Origin: Bacillota bacterium
GTDB lineage: Bacteria > Bacillota > Clostridia > Lachnospirales > Lachnospiraceae
DNA length: 12,014 nt
NCBI GenBank assembly: GCA_023399455.1
Contig: JAEWPN010000207.1
Location: 1 to 12,014 of the forward strand
Direction: 5' to 3'
Both the position numbers and the translations under genes were made by a program. The notes below the pieces were generated by a model. The model ran no database searches. It was not told the origin of the DNA and worked only from the letters and a program-made list of their open reading frames with translations. Positions 1-6,477 of the stretch are shown here, piece after piece; the stretch's first letter is position 1; the number at the start of each line of letters is the position of its first letter.

Positions 1-69
1 TTTTCCTCCTTCTCCATTTAGATAAGCCATCACAACCTTTTTCTTAAATTCAAAAGTATATTTGGACAT
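1..69 (-). CDS. IS3-family transposase OrfA, N-terminal 23 residues
   Basis: OrfA is the helix-turn-helix DNA-binding part of the OrfAB transposase, usually joined to the DDE-domain OrfB by a programmed -1 frameshift. The visible part starts MSKYTFEFKKKVVMAYL and ends at the window edge. The phenylalanine-lysine-rich start leading into the first helix is characteristic of IS150-type OrfA. The start codon at 69-67 is supported by GGAGGT at the normal distance upstream on the minus strand. A short complementarity (GACCT with AGGTC) could partly mask this ribosome site, but it is only 5 bp. Nothing can be said about whether the full gene is intact. Confidence 0.85.
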   Translation of the reverse strand, partial: MSKYTFEFKKKVVMAYLNGEGGK

Positions 70-120
70 AAAATACTGACCTCCAATCGTTAGATTTTTA
101 GGTCTAACTTTTGGGGGTCA
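1..120 (-). mobile_element. IS3-family element, left end (continues outside window)
   Basis: Read on the minus strand, the element starts at base 120 with TGACCCCCAAAAGTTAGAC, a typical IS3-family terminal inverted repeat beginning with TGA. A transposase OrfA start codon follows about 50 bases inside. Only this end is in the window, so the other terminal repeat, the target duplication and OrfB cannot be seen. The IS3 assignment rests on the terminus plus the OrfA N-terminus; the subgroup (IS150-like) is inferred. Confidence 0.85.
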
Positions 121-126
121 GCACAA

Positions 127-153
127 AGATCACTTTCTAAGTGGTCTTTTTTT
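127..153 (+). terminator. Rho-independent terminator next to IS3 end
   Basis: An 8-bp stem (127-134 with 140-147, one G-U pair) with a 5-base loop is followed by a run of seven T. It reads as a plus-strand terminator and would stop transcripts coming out of the IS3 element. On the minus strand the T-run is only three long. It lies 6 bases outside the IS end. Confidence 0.6.
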
Positions 154-160
154 GTTCCAT

Positions 161-286
161 TTATTTATCAATAAATGGTTTTGCTTCTTCTACTCTTTCA
201 GCAAATCTTATCTTATTCTCATTCACACACCTAAATATTACGCCCTCATCTAACTTTGAAAGCTTATTCCGCTTCTGATTATCATA
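161..286 (-). pseudogene. Possible C-terminal gene scrap (41 codons, no start)
   Basis: On the minus strand an open frame of 41 codons ends at TAA (163-161). It contains LSKLDEGVIFRCVNENKI and ends AERVEEAKPFIDK. The charged, helix-prone composition looks like real protein more than chance translation of AT-rich DNA. There is no ATG at its head: the frame opens just after a TAA at 289-287. Slightly upstream, a GTG with AGGAG before it sits in another frame, so a frameshifted short gene is possible. I do not recognise the family. It may be the tail of a gene broken by the nearby insertion sequence, or chance. Confidence 0.3.
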
Positions 287-394
287 TTATGTTAACCACG
301 TTCGCTCCTGATATAATGTGACCCAATTTTTATCAAAATGCTGTATTGATAAATTTTATCGCTTTATTTATCTTAAACTTCTACGTTTTTACTA

Positions 395-423
395 TTGTTC
401 CTAGTACTTTAGTAATATATAAT
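395..423 (+). promoter_or_regulatory. Sigma-70/SigA promoter for the hemerythrin-like gene
   Basis: TTGTTC (395-400) and a perfect TATAAT (418-423) are separated by exactly 17 bases. Transcription would begin near 430 and give a leader of about 35 bases before the start codon at 465. This is the best housekeeping-type promoter in the window. Confidence 0.6.
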
Positions 424-464
424 TATGCTGTTACTTTAGTTATACATAAAATATGGGAGAGGAA

Positions 465-890
465 ATGTTCGATTTTAAATTTGATTGGAGCAAGGAAGTT
501 GAGTGCGGGGTTGAAATTATCGATGCGTTGCACCGTGAGTTTTTTCATATTGGCAGAGACATAGAGCAATTATTAATGAATGAGTGTATTAATGTCTCCG
601 ATAGCCAGCTTTTAAATATTGTGTGTTCATTAAGAGACTATGCTTCTTATCAGATATACACTAAAGAAGCATTGATGAAAGAATACAGATATCCCAAAAC
701 ATATATCCAACGTAAATCTTTGTATACTTTACAGGAAAGCATTCTTTCCATTGACATAAATGAACTTGGAAGAACACCGCAAATAGCTCTTACCAGGCTG
801 AAAGAAGATTTGCAAACATTTCTGTTTAATCATATTTTAATTGAATCAAGTGAATTTGGCAGATATCTAAATTCATGCGGTGTACATTAA
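465..890 (+). CDS. Bacteriohemerythrin-like protein lacking most iron ligands
   Basis: A single four-helix hemerythrin-type domain of 141 residues, about the usual length. Known bacteriohemerythrins bind O2 at a di-iron site held by five His, one Glu and one Asp. Family landmarks visible are DW then GVEIIDALHREF at the start, an ALMKEYRYP segment and FNHILIESSEFGRYL at the end. Counting from the upstream ATG at 453, only H27 and H127 of the ligands remain. The others read Q67 (His), K71 (Glu), Q86 (His), L90 (His) and S132 (Asp), so a normal di-iron site is very unlikely. The fold may serve another role, or the gene may be drifting; the frame is intact and has a promoter. I prefer the start at 465 (MFDFKF) to 453, because GGGAGAGG at 455-462 then acts as the ribosome site and the N-terminus matches the family. 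Confidence 0.8.
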   Translation: MFDFKFDWSKEVECGVEIIDALHREFFHIGRDIEQLLMNECINVSDSQLLNIVCSLRDYASYQIYTKEALMKEYRYPKTYIQRKSLYTLQESILSIDINELGRTPQIALTRLKEDLQTFLFNHILIESSEFGRYLNSCGVH

Positions 891-905
891 AAGAAACTTT
901 ACTTC

Positions 906-1778
906 TCAATTCATTCTACAAACAGGAATCCATATCTCGCTTTTATAATCCGGTCTGCTTGTATCAGGACTTTCGTTCCACAATAATTCAGGTCCCCCTG
1001 TCAATTCATATCCTGATGTCGGGAACCATTCGGCGTATATTTTTGCCCATGTATCCTGAATAGCATCCGGAAAAGTACCAACCACTTTGAATACTGCCCA
1101 GGTGGAGGCTGCGACATGCAGGATGTCAAAGTCGTTTGAAGCAGTTTTGGAAGTTGCAACTCCAATATACTGGTCAAGCTCGGAGCCTTCTGCGGTACGC
1201 TCTTGAAAATTTGCAGAAACGCTAAGTATACCTTTTGGCTCCATGTCACATAAGCTTTTCAGATCAGCAATAATTTGTGGGGTCAGTTTCTGTATCAGCG
1301 AGTTCATATGCGGATTGATACCTTTGAATTGTATTGTAATCCTCTTTTTAAACCCTACAATATAAAATGCGTTCTTTTCGACAATACGATAATTCATTTC
1401 AATTCCTCCTTTAATTGTTAATTGGAAAGTCATTGGGGGCAAGACTTTAAGGATGATATTTTTGTTTTTTGCCTGAGATGGTGTTACTCCATGCATCGCT
1501 TGAAAGGCTTTACTAAAAGCTTCAGGTGATTCATAGCCAAGTTGTAACGCTAAATCAATGACTTTTACCGGTTCAGTTTGCAATAATATTCCCGCTACTG
1601 ACAGGCGTCTGCGGCGAATATATTCCCCTAACGGTATTCCTGCAAGAAAAGAAAACATTCTGCGAAAATGGTATTCTGAACAACCGGCAATGTGCGAAAT
1701 CTGATTTAACTCAATATTACACATCAAATTCCTTTCAATATACCCCATAGCTTCATTAAATTGAGTCAATACATTCAT
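906..1778 (-). CDS. AraC-family regulator with GyrI-like ligand-binding domain
   Basis: A 290-residue cytoplasmic transcription factor. The N-terminal AraC/XylS DNA-binding domain carries two helix-turn-helix motifs, about residues 23-44 (ISHIAGCSEYHFRRMF) and 72-95 (DLALQLGYESPEAFSKAF). The C-terminal part, about 126-289, is a GyrI-like/SOUL-type small-molecule domain ending EIWIPV; its Glu281 matches the conserved acidic residue of that fold. This order (HTH first, effector domain last) is that of Rob/SAV1-type multidrug-responsive regulators, so a hydrophobic or cationic ligand is plausible but not shown. The start is fixed by GGAAGGAGG (1795-1787) upstream. It is convergent with the hemerythrin-like gene (15 bases apart) and divergent from the small gene at 1921, which could be a target. 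Confidence 0.92.
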   Translation of the reverse strand: MNVLTQFNEAMGYIERNLMCNIELNQISHIAGCSEYHFRRMFSFLAGIPLGEYIRRRRLSVAGILLQTEPVKVIDLALQLGYESPEAFSKAFQAMHGVTPSQAKNKNIILKVLPPMTFQLTIKGGIEMNYRIVEKNAFYIVGFKKRITIQFKGINPHMNSLIQKLTPQIIADLKSLCDMEPKGILSVSANFQERTAEGSELDQYIGVATSKTASNDFDILHVAASTWAVFKVVGTFPDAIQDTWAKIYAEWFPTSGYELTGGPELLWNESPDTSRPDYKSEIWIPVCRMN

Positions 1779-1920
1779 CCTTAATTCCTCCTTCCAGAAT
1801 AATCATATCTAAGTTTCCAATTAATTTCCTGATATTTTTGTTGCGGATAATAACGGGTTTCAAATGCTCATAATTTTTCTTTTCCCGCACATACTAACAA
1901 GAAAACAGGAGGTCACTCAA

Positions 1921-2106
1921 ATGAAAGCAACTGATAAAGATAAATCCATCTCTACCATACCTCACGGCATCTGGGAGGCCACACCATCCAAACAAAATAT
2001 TAAAAACCCAGGATCTTTAACAACCGATCTGCAAAACAACGGTTATCCTGCCGAACCATTGCCAGGGCCCGAATCCCTTCAAAAAGACAGACCGGGAGAA
2101 GATTAA
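1921..2106 (+). CDS. Small hydrophilic protein, 61 residues, unknown family
   Basis: The start at 1921 is supported by an optimal AGGAGG (1907-1912) eight bases upstream; an in-frame ATG at 1864 has no such site and I reject it. The product begins MKATDKDKSIST, has one Trp (HGIWEATP) and ends PGPESLQKDRPGED. It is rich in Pro, Lys, Asn and Asp, with no membrane segment, signal peptide or cysteine, so it is probably disordered or a small soluble factor. I do not recognise it. It is divergent from the AraC-type regulator with a 142-base gap, suggesting possible control by it. Its stop codon overlaps that of the deformylase pseudogene on the other strand. The strong RBS, composition and precise hairpin at its end argue that it is real. 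Confidence 0.6.
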   Translation: MKATDKDKSISTIPHGIWEATPSKQNIKNPGSLTTDLQNNGYPAEPLPGPESLQKDRPGED

Positions 2107-2115
2107 TCTCCCGGT
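2091..2115. terminator. Hairpin over two convergent stop codons, probable bidirectional terminator
   Basis: A perfect 9-bp stem ACCGGGAGA / TCTCCCGGT (2091-2099 with 2107-2115) has a 7-base loop. The loop contains both the TAA of the small gene (2104-2106, plus) and the TAA of the deformylase pseudogene (2105-2103, minus). On the minus strand it is followed by CTGTCTTTTT, a fair T-run; on the plus strand there is no T-run, so termination is probably better in the minus direction. Confidence 0.5.
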
Positions 2116-2483
2116 ACATAATCCACATACTCAATTATTTTATCCCTAAACAATATCCCATCTAAATGGTCAGTTTCGTGACAAAGACACTTTGCCCCAT
2201 ATACCAGGATAGCTTAGGCAGCCCTCAATAACAAGTTCTTCTCCTTCGGATTCAACAATTTGAGGATTTATCAACTTTAATAACCCCTGTCCCATATCAG
2301 CAACAACTAAACGACGCAATATTCCAACTTGACACGCGGCTAATCCGCCTCCATTTTCTGTACTATACATTGTCTCCACCATATCATTAAGGATTTCTCT
2401 GATATGATCATCGACCTTATCAACCGGTTTGCTTATTTTGTGTAAAATTGATCATCAAACATTCTAATCTCTCTGATAGCCAT
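2103..2483 (-). pseudogene. def: Peptide deformylase, frameshifted and internally deleted
   Basis: Peptide deformylase removes the formyl group from nascent proteins using a metal held by the Cys of EGCLS and two His of HExDH. All three family motifs are present on the minus strand: GGGLAACQVG, EGCLSYPG and HETDH (2180-2166). They are not in one frame. The start at 2483 (MAIREIRMFDDQ, with AGGAGG at 2496-2491) runs into a TAA after a one-base loss near 2449; the other frame then reads ILHKISKPVDKV and on through motif 2. Near 2181-2195 about 35-40 codons that normally separate motifs 2 and 3 are missing and the frame shifts again, ending LDGILF...YVPGD. Two independent lesions make an active enzyme impossible. 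Another def copy elsewhere is assumed. It lies 54 bases downstream of the GH2 gene on the same strand. Confidence 0.9.
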
Positions 2484-2513
2484 ATGCATACCTCCTGCTG
2501 ATATCTGCACGGG

Positions 2514-2538
2514 ATTTTCGCTCACTTTCTTCGAAAAT
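2514..2538. other. Short hairpin just after the GH2 stop codon
   Basis: ATTTTCG (2514-2520) pairs with CGAAAAT (2532-2538) across an 11-base loop, starting at the last base of the GH2 stop codon. No clear T-run follows on the minus strand, so it is a weak terminator or an mRNA 3'-end stabiliser at best. The deformylase pseudogene's RBS begins about 18 bases further on. Confidence 0.3.
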
Positions 2539-5288
2539 TAATCAGTACCTGCCATATAGTTCATAATACTGTATTCCAGCCATCTGGCAGGAGCACTGTC
2601 TCTTTGCCTGCGCAAATCCCAGGTACATACGAACAGTCTTCCCTCTCCTGCCTTCCGTTCAAACATATTGCCCAGCTTGTGGTTTCTTGTGGAATTATCA
2701 ATGGTCCACACAATCGGTTCCACGGGACTGGCATCCAGTATCAGCGCCCGGGAATGAGACACCATGTCATACCATTGGGGCGTTGTATAGAATTCCGTAG
2801 GAAAATACTGAAATACCTTATGGTCTTTCTCGATATAAAGGCCATGTGTTCCAACGGGTAACGGCTTGCCCATGCTTTCCGATATGGAGCGGAACATCGG
2901 ATAACACCAAAAATCTGTGCAATAGGTGCCGGACACGGAATTAGTATCGTCCAGATGTTCCGGATATAAAAGAACCTTTCGTCCCTGCTCAAAATACTGT
3001 TTTGCTTCCTCTGTACTCCCTGTAACGATGACAGCCGAATCCCCTTTTTTATCGGAAAGCGCCGGTACTTCCTTGGGGTAGACCCATATATCATACCGGT
3101 TCTCAATCTCTGTTCCCGCCAGCCGTATATGAATCGACCATTTCTCCGGCTGCGCAAGTTCCGGCAAGGTAACAGTCATGCGGCCCAGCTCATACACTCC
3201 GTTTAAAAATTCGCCCCACGAGACCTCTTTCCGTGAGACAAGGCTTTTTTCTTCTTTGTAAATGCAAAGCTCCACCTGAGGGTCCACAACCGGCTGTGGA
3301 TGAAATATCGCTAGCGTTATCCCTAAATCAATCTGCTCGCCCCCTTCATATACCAGTCCCGGCAGCATGGCCAGAATTACCCGCTCCGAGCAGAATTGCC
3401 GCCACTCTTTAGGTGTGATGATTCCTTTACTCTCCATAAAAGCATTCAAGATACCGATGCACGCTGTTCCCTGACCAGTAAAATCCTGAAGATCCAAAAT
3501 CTGAAATCCTGCCAGTTCCTTACTGCGAAGTGCCGTCTCCAGCTCCAGCTTATAGCAATCTGCCGCAAATCTTCCCGAAGCCCGGAAAAAACGTTCGGCC
3601 ATAGGAAGCATTCCTTTTTTCTCCATATTCCTTTTAAACACTTCCAGATTTCTTGCCTTTAGGACACCGGTATACCGGTCGATTTCCGAAAAATCCGGAT
3701 ACATAGCATACTGTCCTATTTCATGGGATACCACCGGAACCCGGGGAATCAGCTCTTTCTCTTCTTCCATTTTTACCGTCTTTATTCCGGTTCCGAACTG
3801 AATGGTCACATAGTTCTCCCCTCCGTCCCCTTGTTCTATTTCAGGCGGGCGTATTACCGAATCATAATCATATACCGTATCCGGAGGCATCGTCTGAATA
3901 TGCCCCTGAGGTGCATCGCACATGGCATAAGAACCTCTGAACAGCCGTGTTTTAGAAAAGCGTACTCCGCAAAAGAAATCTTCATTTTCCAATATGCAGG
4001 GCATAAACTGGAAATTATTGGAGCCTTGAGTATACAAATGTCTGGAATCATATTTCTTATAATCTCCCAATATTCTATTCAATCTGCTCTTACTGCCCCA
4101 TAATTCATTCCCCAAAGACATCATAACAAAGGAGGGATGGTTTCCGAACTCATCCAGAATACGAAAGCCCTCTTCCATCAAATACTTCTGCCCTCTCTCG
4201 TCGTGGCTTTCTTCTCCCGGCTCCGTAACCGTCCCCCAGAAAGGCAGCTCCGGTTCCATATATATGCCTAGCATATCCGCAGCCGTAAAAGCCGCCTCCG
4301 GAGGACAGCATGTATGAAACCGGTAATGGTTAATGCCGTACTGTTTCGCTGTTTCAAGCACTTTGAGCCAGCTTGACACATCGGCAGGCGCATGTCCGGT
4401 CAAGGGGAAAATCATGCCGTCATGCTTTCCTCTGAGAAAGGTCCGCATACCATTTATTTCAAAATAATTTCCCGCCGCCTCAAAATCCCTCAATCCAAAG
4501 GAATAGACATAAGAATAAAGCTCCCGGTCTTCTCCGCCGGCCGCCTGTGACAATTCCATATGCAGCCGATATAGGTTGGGGGTATGCTCACTCCACAGCT
4601 GCGCCGTCTCCTCCAACGAATAGCGAAACCGGTTCTCGCCCCGATATAACGTATGCCGAACCGTCGGATAGGTATGGTCGCCGCCGGATACAAAAATGGT
4701 TAAATCCTCCTCTTTTGTACCTTCCAGCTCCAGCCGCACGTCGATATACCGCCCTGCCCCGTTTGGATATATTCTGACCTTGTCCAGATAGCTATGGCCG
4801 TATTCTTCTATATAGATTCCTCCGGTAATTCCATTCCAGTTGCTCTGAGTATCCGGTGAGGTCATATGTCCTCCCGTTACCGGATAGGACGTATTATCAA
4901 TCATAATGGTGATTTTTCTGCAAGTCTTCCCATAAGGCGTGACTCGGTACCGATGTGAGGTACACAGACTATCTGCGCTTCCCACATAATCTTCGTCTAT
5001 CCACACATGAGATATTCTGGTCCGCTCCAATACAAGAAAGAATTCTTTTCCCTCTGCCTCTGAAAAGTCCACCTCTCTGGAATACCACGTATATCCCTCA
5101 AACAACCATGGATCGGTTAAATGCCCTGTATTCTCTTCTCCGGAAGGCGTTCCTTTCCCTGCCGTCGATACGGTAGCCGGAAGGTCGATGATATCCTCGA
5201 GCGTTCTGTTATAATACTGCTTTTTAATTCCCTCTTTCTCTTTATCGAGGCAGAAGTTCCAAACTCCCTTCAAATCTATTTTCTTCAT
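2538..5288 (-). CDS. Glycoside hydrolase family 2 enzyme (exo-beta-glycosidase type)
   Basis: A 916-residue protein without signal peptide or membrane segment, so probably cytoplasmic and acting on imported oligosaccharides. In order it has a GH2 sugar-binding jelly roll (about 5-165), an immunoglobulin-like beta-sandwich (about 165-265), a TIM barrel (about 270-560) and a long C-terminal part. The acid/base catalyst is Glu395 in SLGNELWG. The nucleophile is probably Glu523 in PVVSHEIGQY. NHYRFHTCCPPEAAF and IYMEPELPFWG are typical barrel strands of the family. Substrate cannot be named: LacZ-, GUS- and pectin-side-chain-type GH2 enzymes share these motifs. I choose the ATG at 5288 because CGGAGG (5301-5296) is seven bases upstream; an in-frame ATG at 5333 has no RBS. 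There is no adjacent transporter or sugar regulator. It is relatively rich in GC compared with the chemoreceptor gene, which may mean a different origin. Confidence 0.93.
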   Translation of the reverse strand: MKKIDLKGVWNFCLDKEKEGIKKQYYNRTLEDIIDLPATVSTAGKGTPSGEENTGHLTDPWLFEGYTWYSREVDFSEAEGKEFFLVLERTRISHVWIDEDYVGSADSLCTSHRYRVTPYGKTCRKITIMIDNTSYPVTGGHMTSPDTQSNWNGITGGIYIEEYGHSYLDKVRIYPNGAGRYIDVRLELEGTKEEDLTIFVSGGDHTYPTVRHTLYRGENRFRYSLEETAQLWSEHTPNLYRLHMELSQAAGGEDRELYSYVYSFGLRDFEAAGNYFEINGMRTFLRGKHDGMIFPLTGHAPADVSSWLKVLETAKQYGINHYRFHTCCPPEAAFTAADMLGIYMEPELPFWGTVTEPGEESHDERGQKYLMEEGFRILDEFGNHPSFVMMSLGNELWGSKSRLNRILGDYKKYDSRHLYTQGSNNFQFMPCILENEDFFCGVRFSKTRLFRGSYAMCDAPQGHIQTMPPDTVYDYDSVIRPPEIEQGDGGENYVTIQFGTGIKTVKMEEEKELIPRVPVVSHEIGQYAMYPDFSEIDRYTGVLKARNLEVFKRNMEKKGMLPMAERFFRASGRFAADCYKLELETALRSKELAGFQILDLQDFTGQGTACIGILNAFMESKGIITPKEWRQFCSERVILAMLPGLVYEGGEQIDLGITLAIFHPQPVVDPQVELCIYKEEKSLVSRKEVSWGEFLNGVYELGRMTVTLPELAQPEKWSIHIRLAGTEIENRYDIWVYPKEVPALSDKKGDSAVIVTGSTEEAKQYFEQGRKVLLYPEHLDDTNSVSGTYCTDFWCYPMFRSISESMGKPLPVGTHGLYIEKDHKVFQYFPTEFYTTPQWYDMVSHSRALILDASPVEPIVWTIDNSTRNHKLGNMFERKAGEGRLFVCTWDLRRQRDSAPARWLEYSIMNYMAGTD

Positions 5289-5319
5289 TTTCATTCCTCC
5301 GTCCATTGACAGTATGGGG

Positions 5320-5325
5320 ATTATA
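5320..5325 (-). promoter_or_regulatory. Possible -10 box for the GH2 gene
   Basis: A perfect TATAAT on the minus strand (5325-5320) lies about 30 bases before the chosen GH2 start. The -35 position at 17-base spacing reads CAGTTT, a poor match, so the promoter may need an activator or may be elsewhere in the upstream region. Confidence 0.35.
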
Positions 5326-5640
5326 CTAGCCACTCTAATTGGAAACTGCTAACACTAAAAATCGTAAAATGTTGGTTTTCCGTAAACGTCGTTCCCCTAC
5401 ATGTGTTAACAATAATTCCAATATGCGTTCATTTTTATCAATAGTAAATATAATATAACGAAATTTATATAAAAAGATTAATTGACTGCAGAATAATATC
5501 TATAACAGCACAAAAAGGCAGCGCAATAAAGGAACGTTACGCCGCCTTTCTCCATAGTATGAGGGGTTTATGATGAAACAATAATTATTGTATTAAGCAT
5601 AATCATTAGCCCAATACTATATTATTCAATTCGACAGATT
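5326..5640. other. AT-rich intergenic region between GH2 and cupin genes
   Basis: This stretch lies between two divergent genes and holds no convincing reading frame. It contains CGTAAA twice (around 5365-5390), GTTAAC near 5406 and the hairpin at 5514-5549. It probably holds control sequences for the GH2 gene, but I cannot identify an operator. Confidence 0.4.
5514..5549. terminator. Terminator-like hairpin upstream of the cupin gene
   Basis: AAAGGCAGCG (5514-5523) pairs with CGCCGCCTTT (5540-5549), nine of ten pairs, across a 16-base loop. A T-run of five follows on the minus strand; on the plus strand the run is only TTTCT. No gene in the window clearly ends here, so it may end an untranslated RNA or be a relic. 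Its first arm is identical over 11 bases (AAAGGCAGCGC) to the first arm of the terminator after the cupin gene. Confidence 0.4.
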
Positions 5641-5669
5641 TTGCAACTTGGTCATGTGTGGTATATACA
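5641..5669 (+). promoter_or_regulatory. Probable SigA promoter for the cupin gene
   Basis: TTGCAA (5641-5646) and TATACA (5664-5669) are separated by 17 bases. Transcription would start near 5676, giving a leader of about 90 bases before the cupin start codon. Confidence 0.45.
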
Positions 5670-5766
5670 TATCTAAATAATGCCTGTCATAGTTATCAAT
5701 AACCTACATAACTTAGTGCAACCGACTCATATAATACTATTATCAAATCTATCAAGGAGTAACTAC

Positions 5767-6213
5767 ATGGACTTTAACACCTGTGAGTCACCCGATAGCC
5801 AAAACACTTTTGGTGAGGGCTCAATTCCCTACATAATTAATTTAAGACAAGAAGTTCTTAATAACACACATTTCTTTGCCACAAGATGGACTACCAGAAC
5901 TATTCAATTTGCGCATATGTCCGTACCAGTCGGCGTAGAAACCGGGTTGGATGTATATTATAATTCAACGTTATTTCTTTACATTGAGCAGGGAGAAGCA
6001 TTAGTAATCATGGGTTTCTGCGAAGAATGCCTTGATATTCAAACACATGTGTATGCAGGCCATGCAATAATTATTCCGGCCGGTACATGGAATAATGTAG
6101 TTAACATTGGCAATTCCGCATTAAAAATGTATGCCATTTATTCCCCGGCCCTTCATTCCTACAATGTTGTTTTCAGGACGAAGGAAGATTGGCTCTTCCA
6201 CAATGGGTCTTGA
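5767..6213 (+). CDS. Single-domain cupin protein lacking metal-ligand histidines
   Basis: A 148-residue small beta-barrel protein of the cupin superfamily, close to the cupin proteins often labelled mannose-6-phosphate-isomerase-like. Recognisable blocks are MSVPVGVETGLDVYY, FLYIEQGEALVIMG, AIIIPAGTWNNVVNIG and LKMYAIYSPALH. Usual relatives, as I recall them, read VHPDTDQFLRIEEG and PAGTWHNVINTG. Here the motif-1 His is Tyr64, the Gln/Glu is Leu69 and the motif-2 His is Asn109. The metal site is therefore probably absent, and the protein may bind a ligand without metal or act as a structural or regulatory protein. The start at 5767 follows AAGGAG (5754-5759) at seven bases; an upstream in-frame ATG at 5680 has no RBS. 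It stands alone with its own promoter and terminator. Confidence 0.85.
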   Translation: MDFNTCESPDSQNTFGEGSIPYIINLRQEVLNNTHFFATRWTTRTIQFAHMSVPVGVETGLDVYYNSTLFLYIEQGEALVIMGFCEECLDIQTHVYAGHAIIIPAGTWNNVVNIGNSALKMYAIYSPALHSYNVVFRTKEDWLFHNGS

Positions 6214-6231
6214 AAAGCCGTGGATACAGAG

Positions 6232-6272
6232 AAAGGCAGCGCTCGGGATGTCCCTGCATTGCGTTGCTTTTT
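6232..6272 (+). terminator. Terminator of the cupin gene
   Basis: An 11-bp stem (6232-6242 with 6261-6271, two G-U pairs) ends in TTTTT. A smaller GGGA/TCCC stem can form within the loop. It starts 18 bases after the cupin stop codon. Confidence 0.7.
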
Positions 6273-6345
6273 CTGTGCGGGTAAAAAAAAACCACGATTA
6301 CCAATTACATCTAATGACATAACCTTGAATAGAGGATAGAAAAGA

Positions 6346-6477
6346 ATGCCCGACTTGCCTAAATATTCCGCTGCTCATGTCGGCTTGTCCACAGGTGCGG
6401 CGTCCGCTTTTACATACATCATCTTATACCGTTTTCGACAATTATCACAGCCTTATATGCTCAATTTTAAAGCTTAA
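6346..6477 (+). CDS. Possible small ORF, 43 residues
   Basis: An ATG preceded by AGAGGA (6331-6336, nine bases away) opens a frame starting [20 protein letters not shown] and ending YMLNFKA. The first half has a balanced codon choice unlike the surrounding AT-rich DNA. The second half ([10 protein letters not shown]) is moderately hydrophobic. It overlaps the 3' end of the chemoreceptor gene by 11 bases on the opposite strand. I do not recognise it. It could be chance or a fragment of a mobile gene. Confidence 0.2.
   Translation: MPDLPKYSAAHVGLSTGAASAFTYIILYRFRQLSQPYMLNFKA

Noticed and set aside
346..564. 72-codon plus-strand ORF starting MINFIALFILNF
   Set aside because: It has no ribosome site, covers the promoter of the hemerythrin-like gene and overlaps that gene in another frame; its hydrophobic start is what AT-rich DNA encodes by chance.
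2140..2460. Possibility that the deformylase is expressed by programmed frameshifting
   Set aside because: Besides the frame change near 2449 with no slippery heptamer seen, a block of about 35-40 codons between motifs 2 and 3 is missing, so frameshifting could not restore the enzyme.
2741..3157. 138-codon minus-strand ORF inside the GH2 gene
   Set aside because: It is out of frame within a gene whose own reading frame is intact across the region; its Arg-rich, low-complexity translation is typical of a shifted frame.
5360..5410. LacI-type operator upstream of the GH2 gene
   Set aside because: CGTAAA occurs twice in direct orientation and GTTAAC is present, but I found no proper palindrome centred there.
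5680..5766. Longer cupin start at 5680
   Set aside because: It has no ribosome site, while the ATG at 5767 has AAGGAG at the ideal distance; the added residues do not resemble cupin N-termini.
6390..6420. Small GCGG-CGT-CCGC-TTTT hairpin as a terminator
   Set aside because: The stem is only four base pairs with a three-base loop, and it lies within a possible small reading frame; too weak to call.
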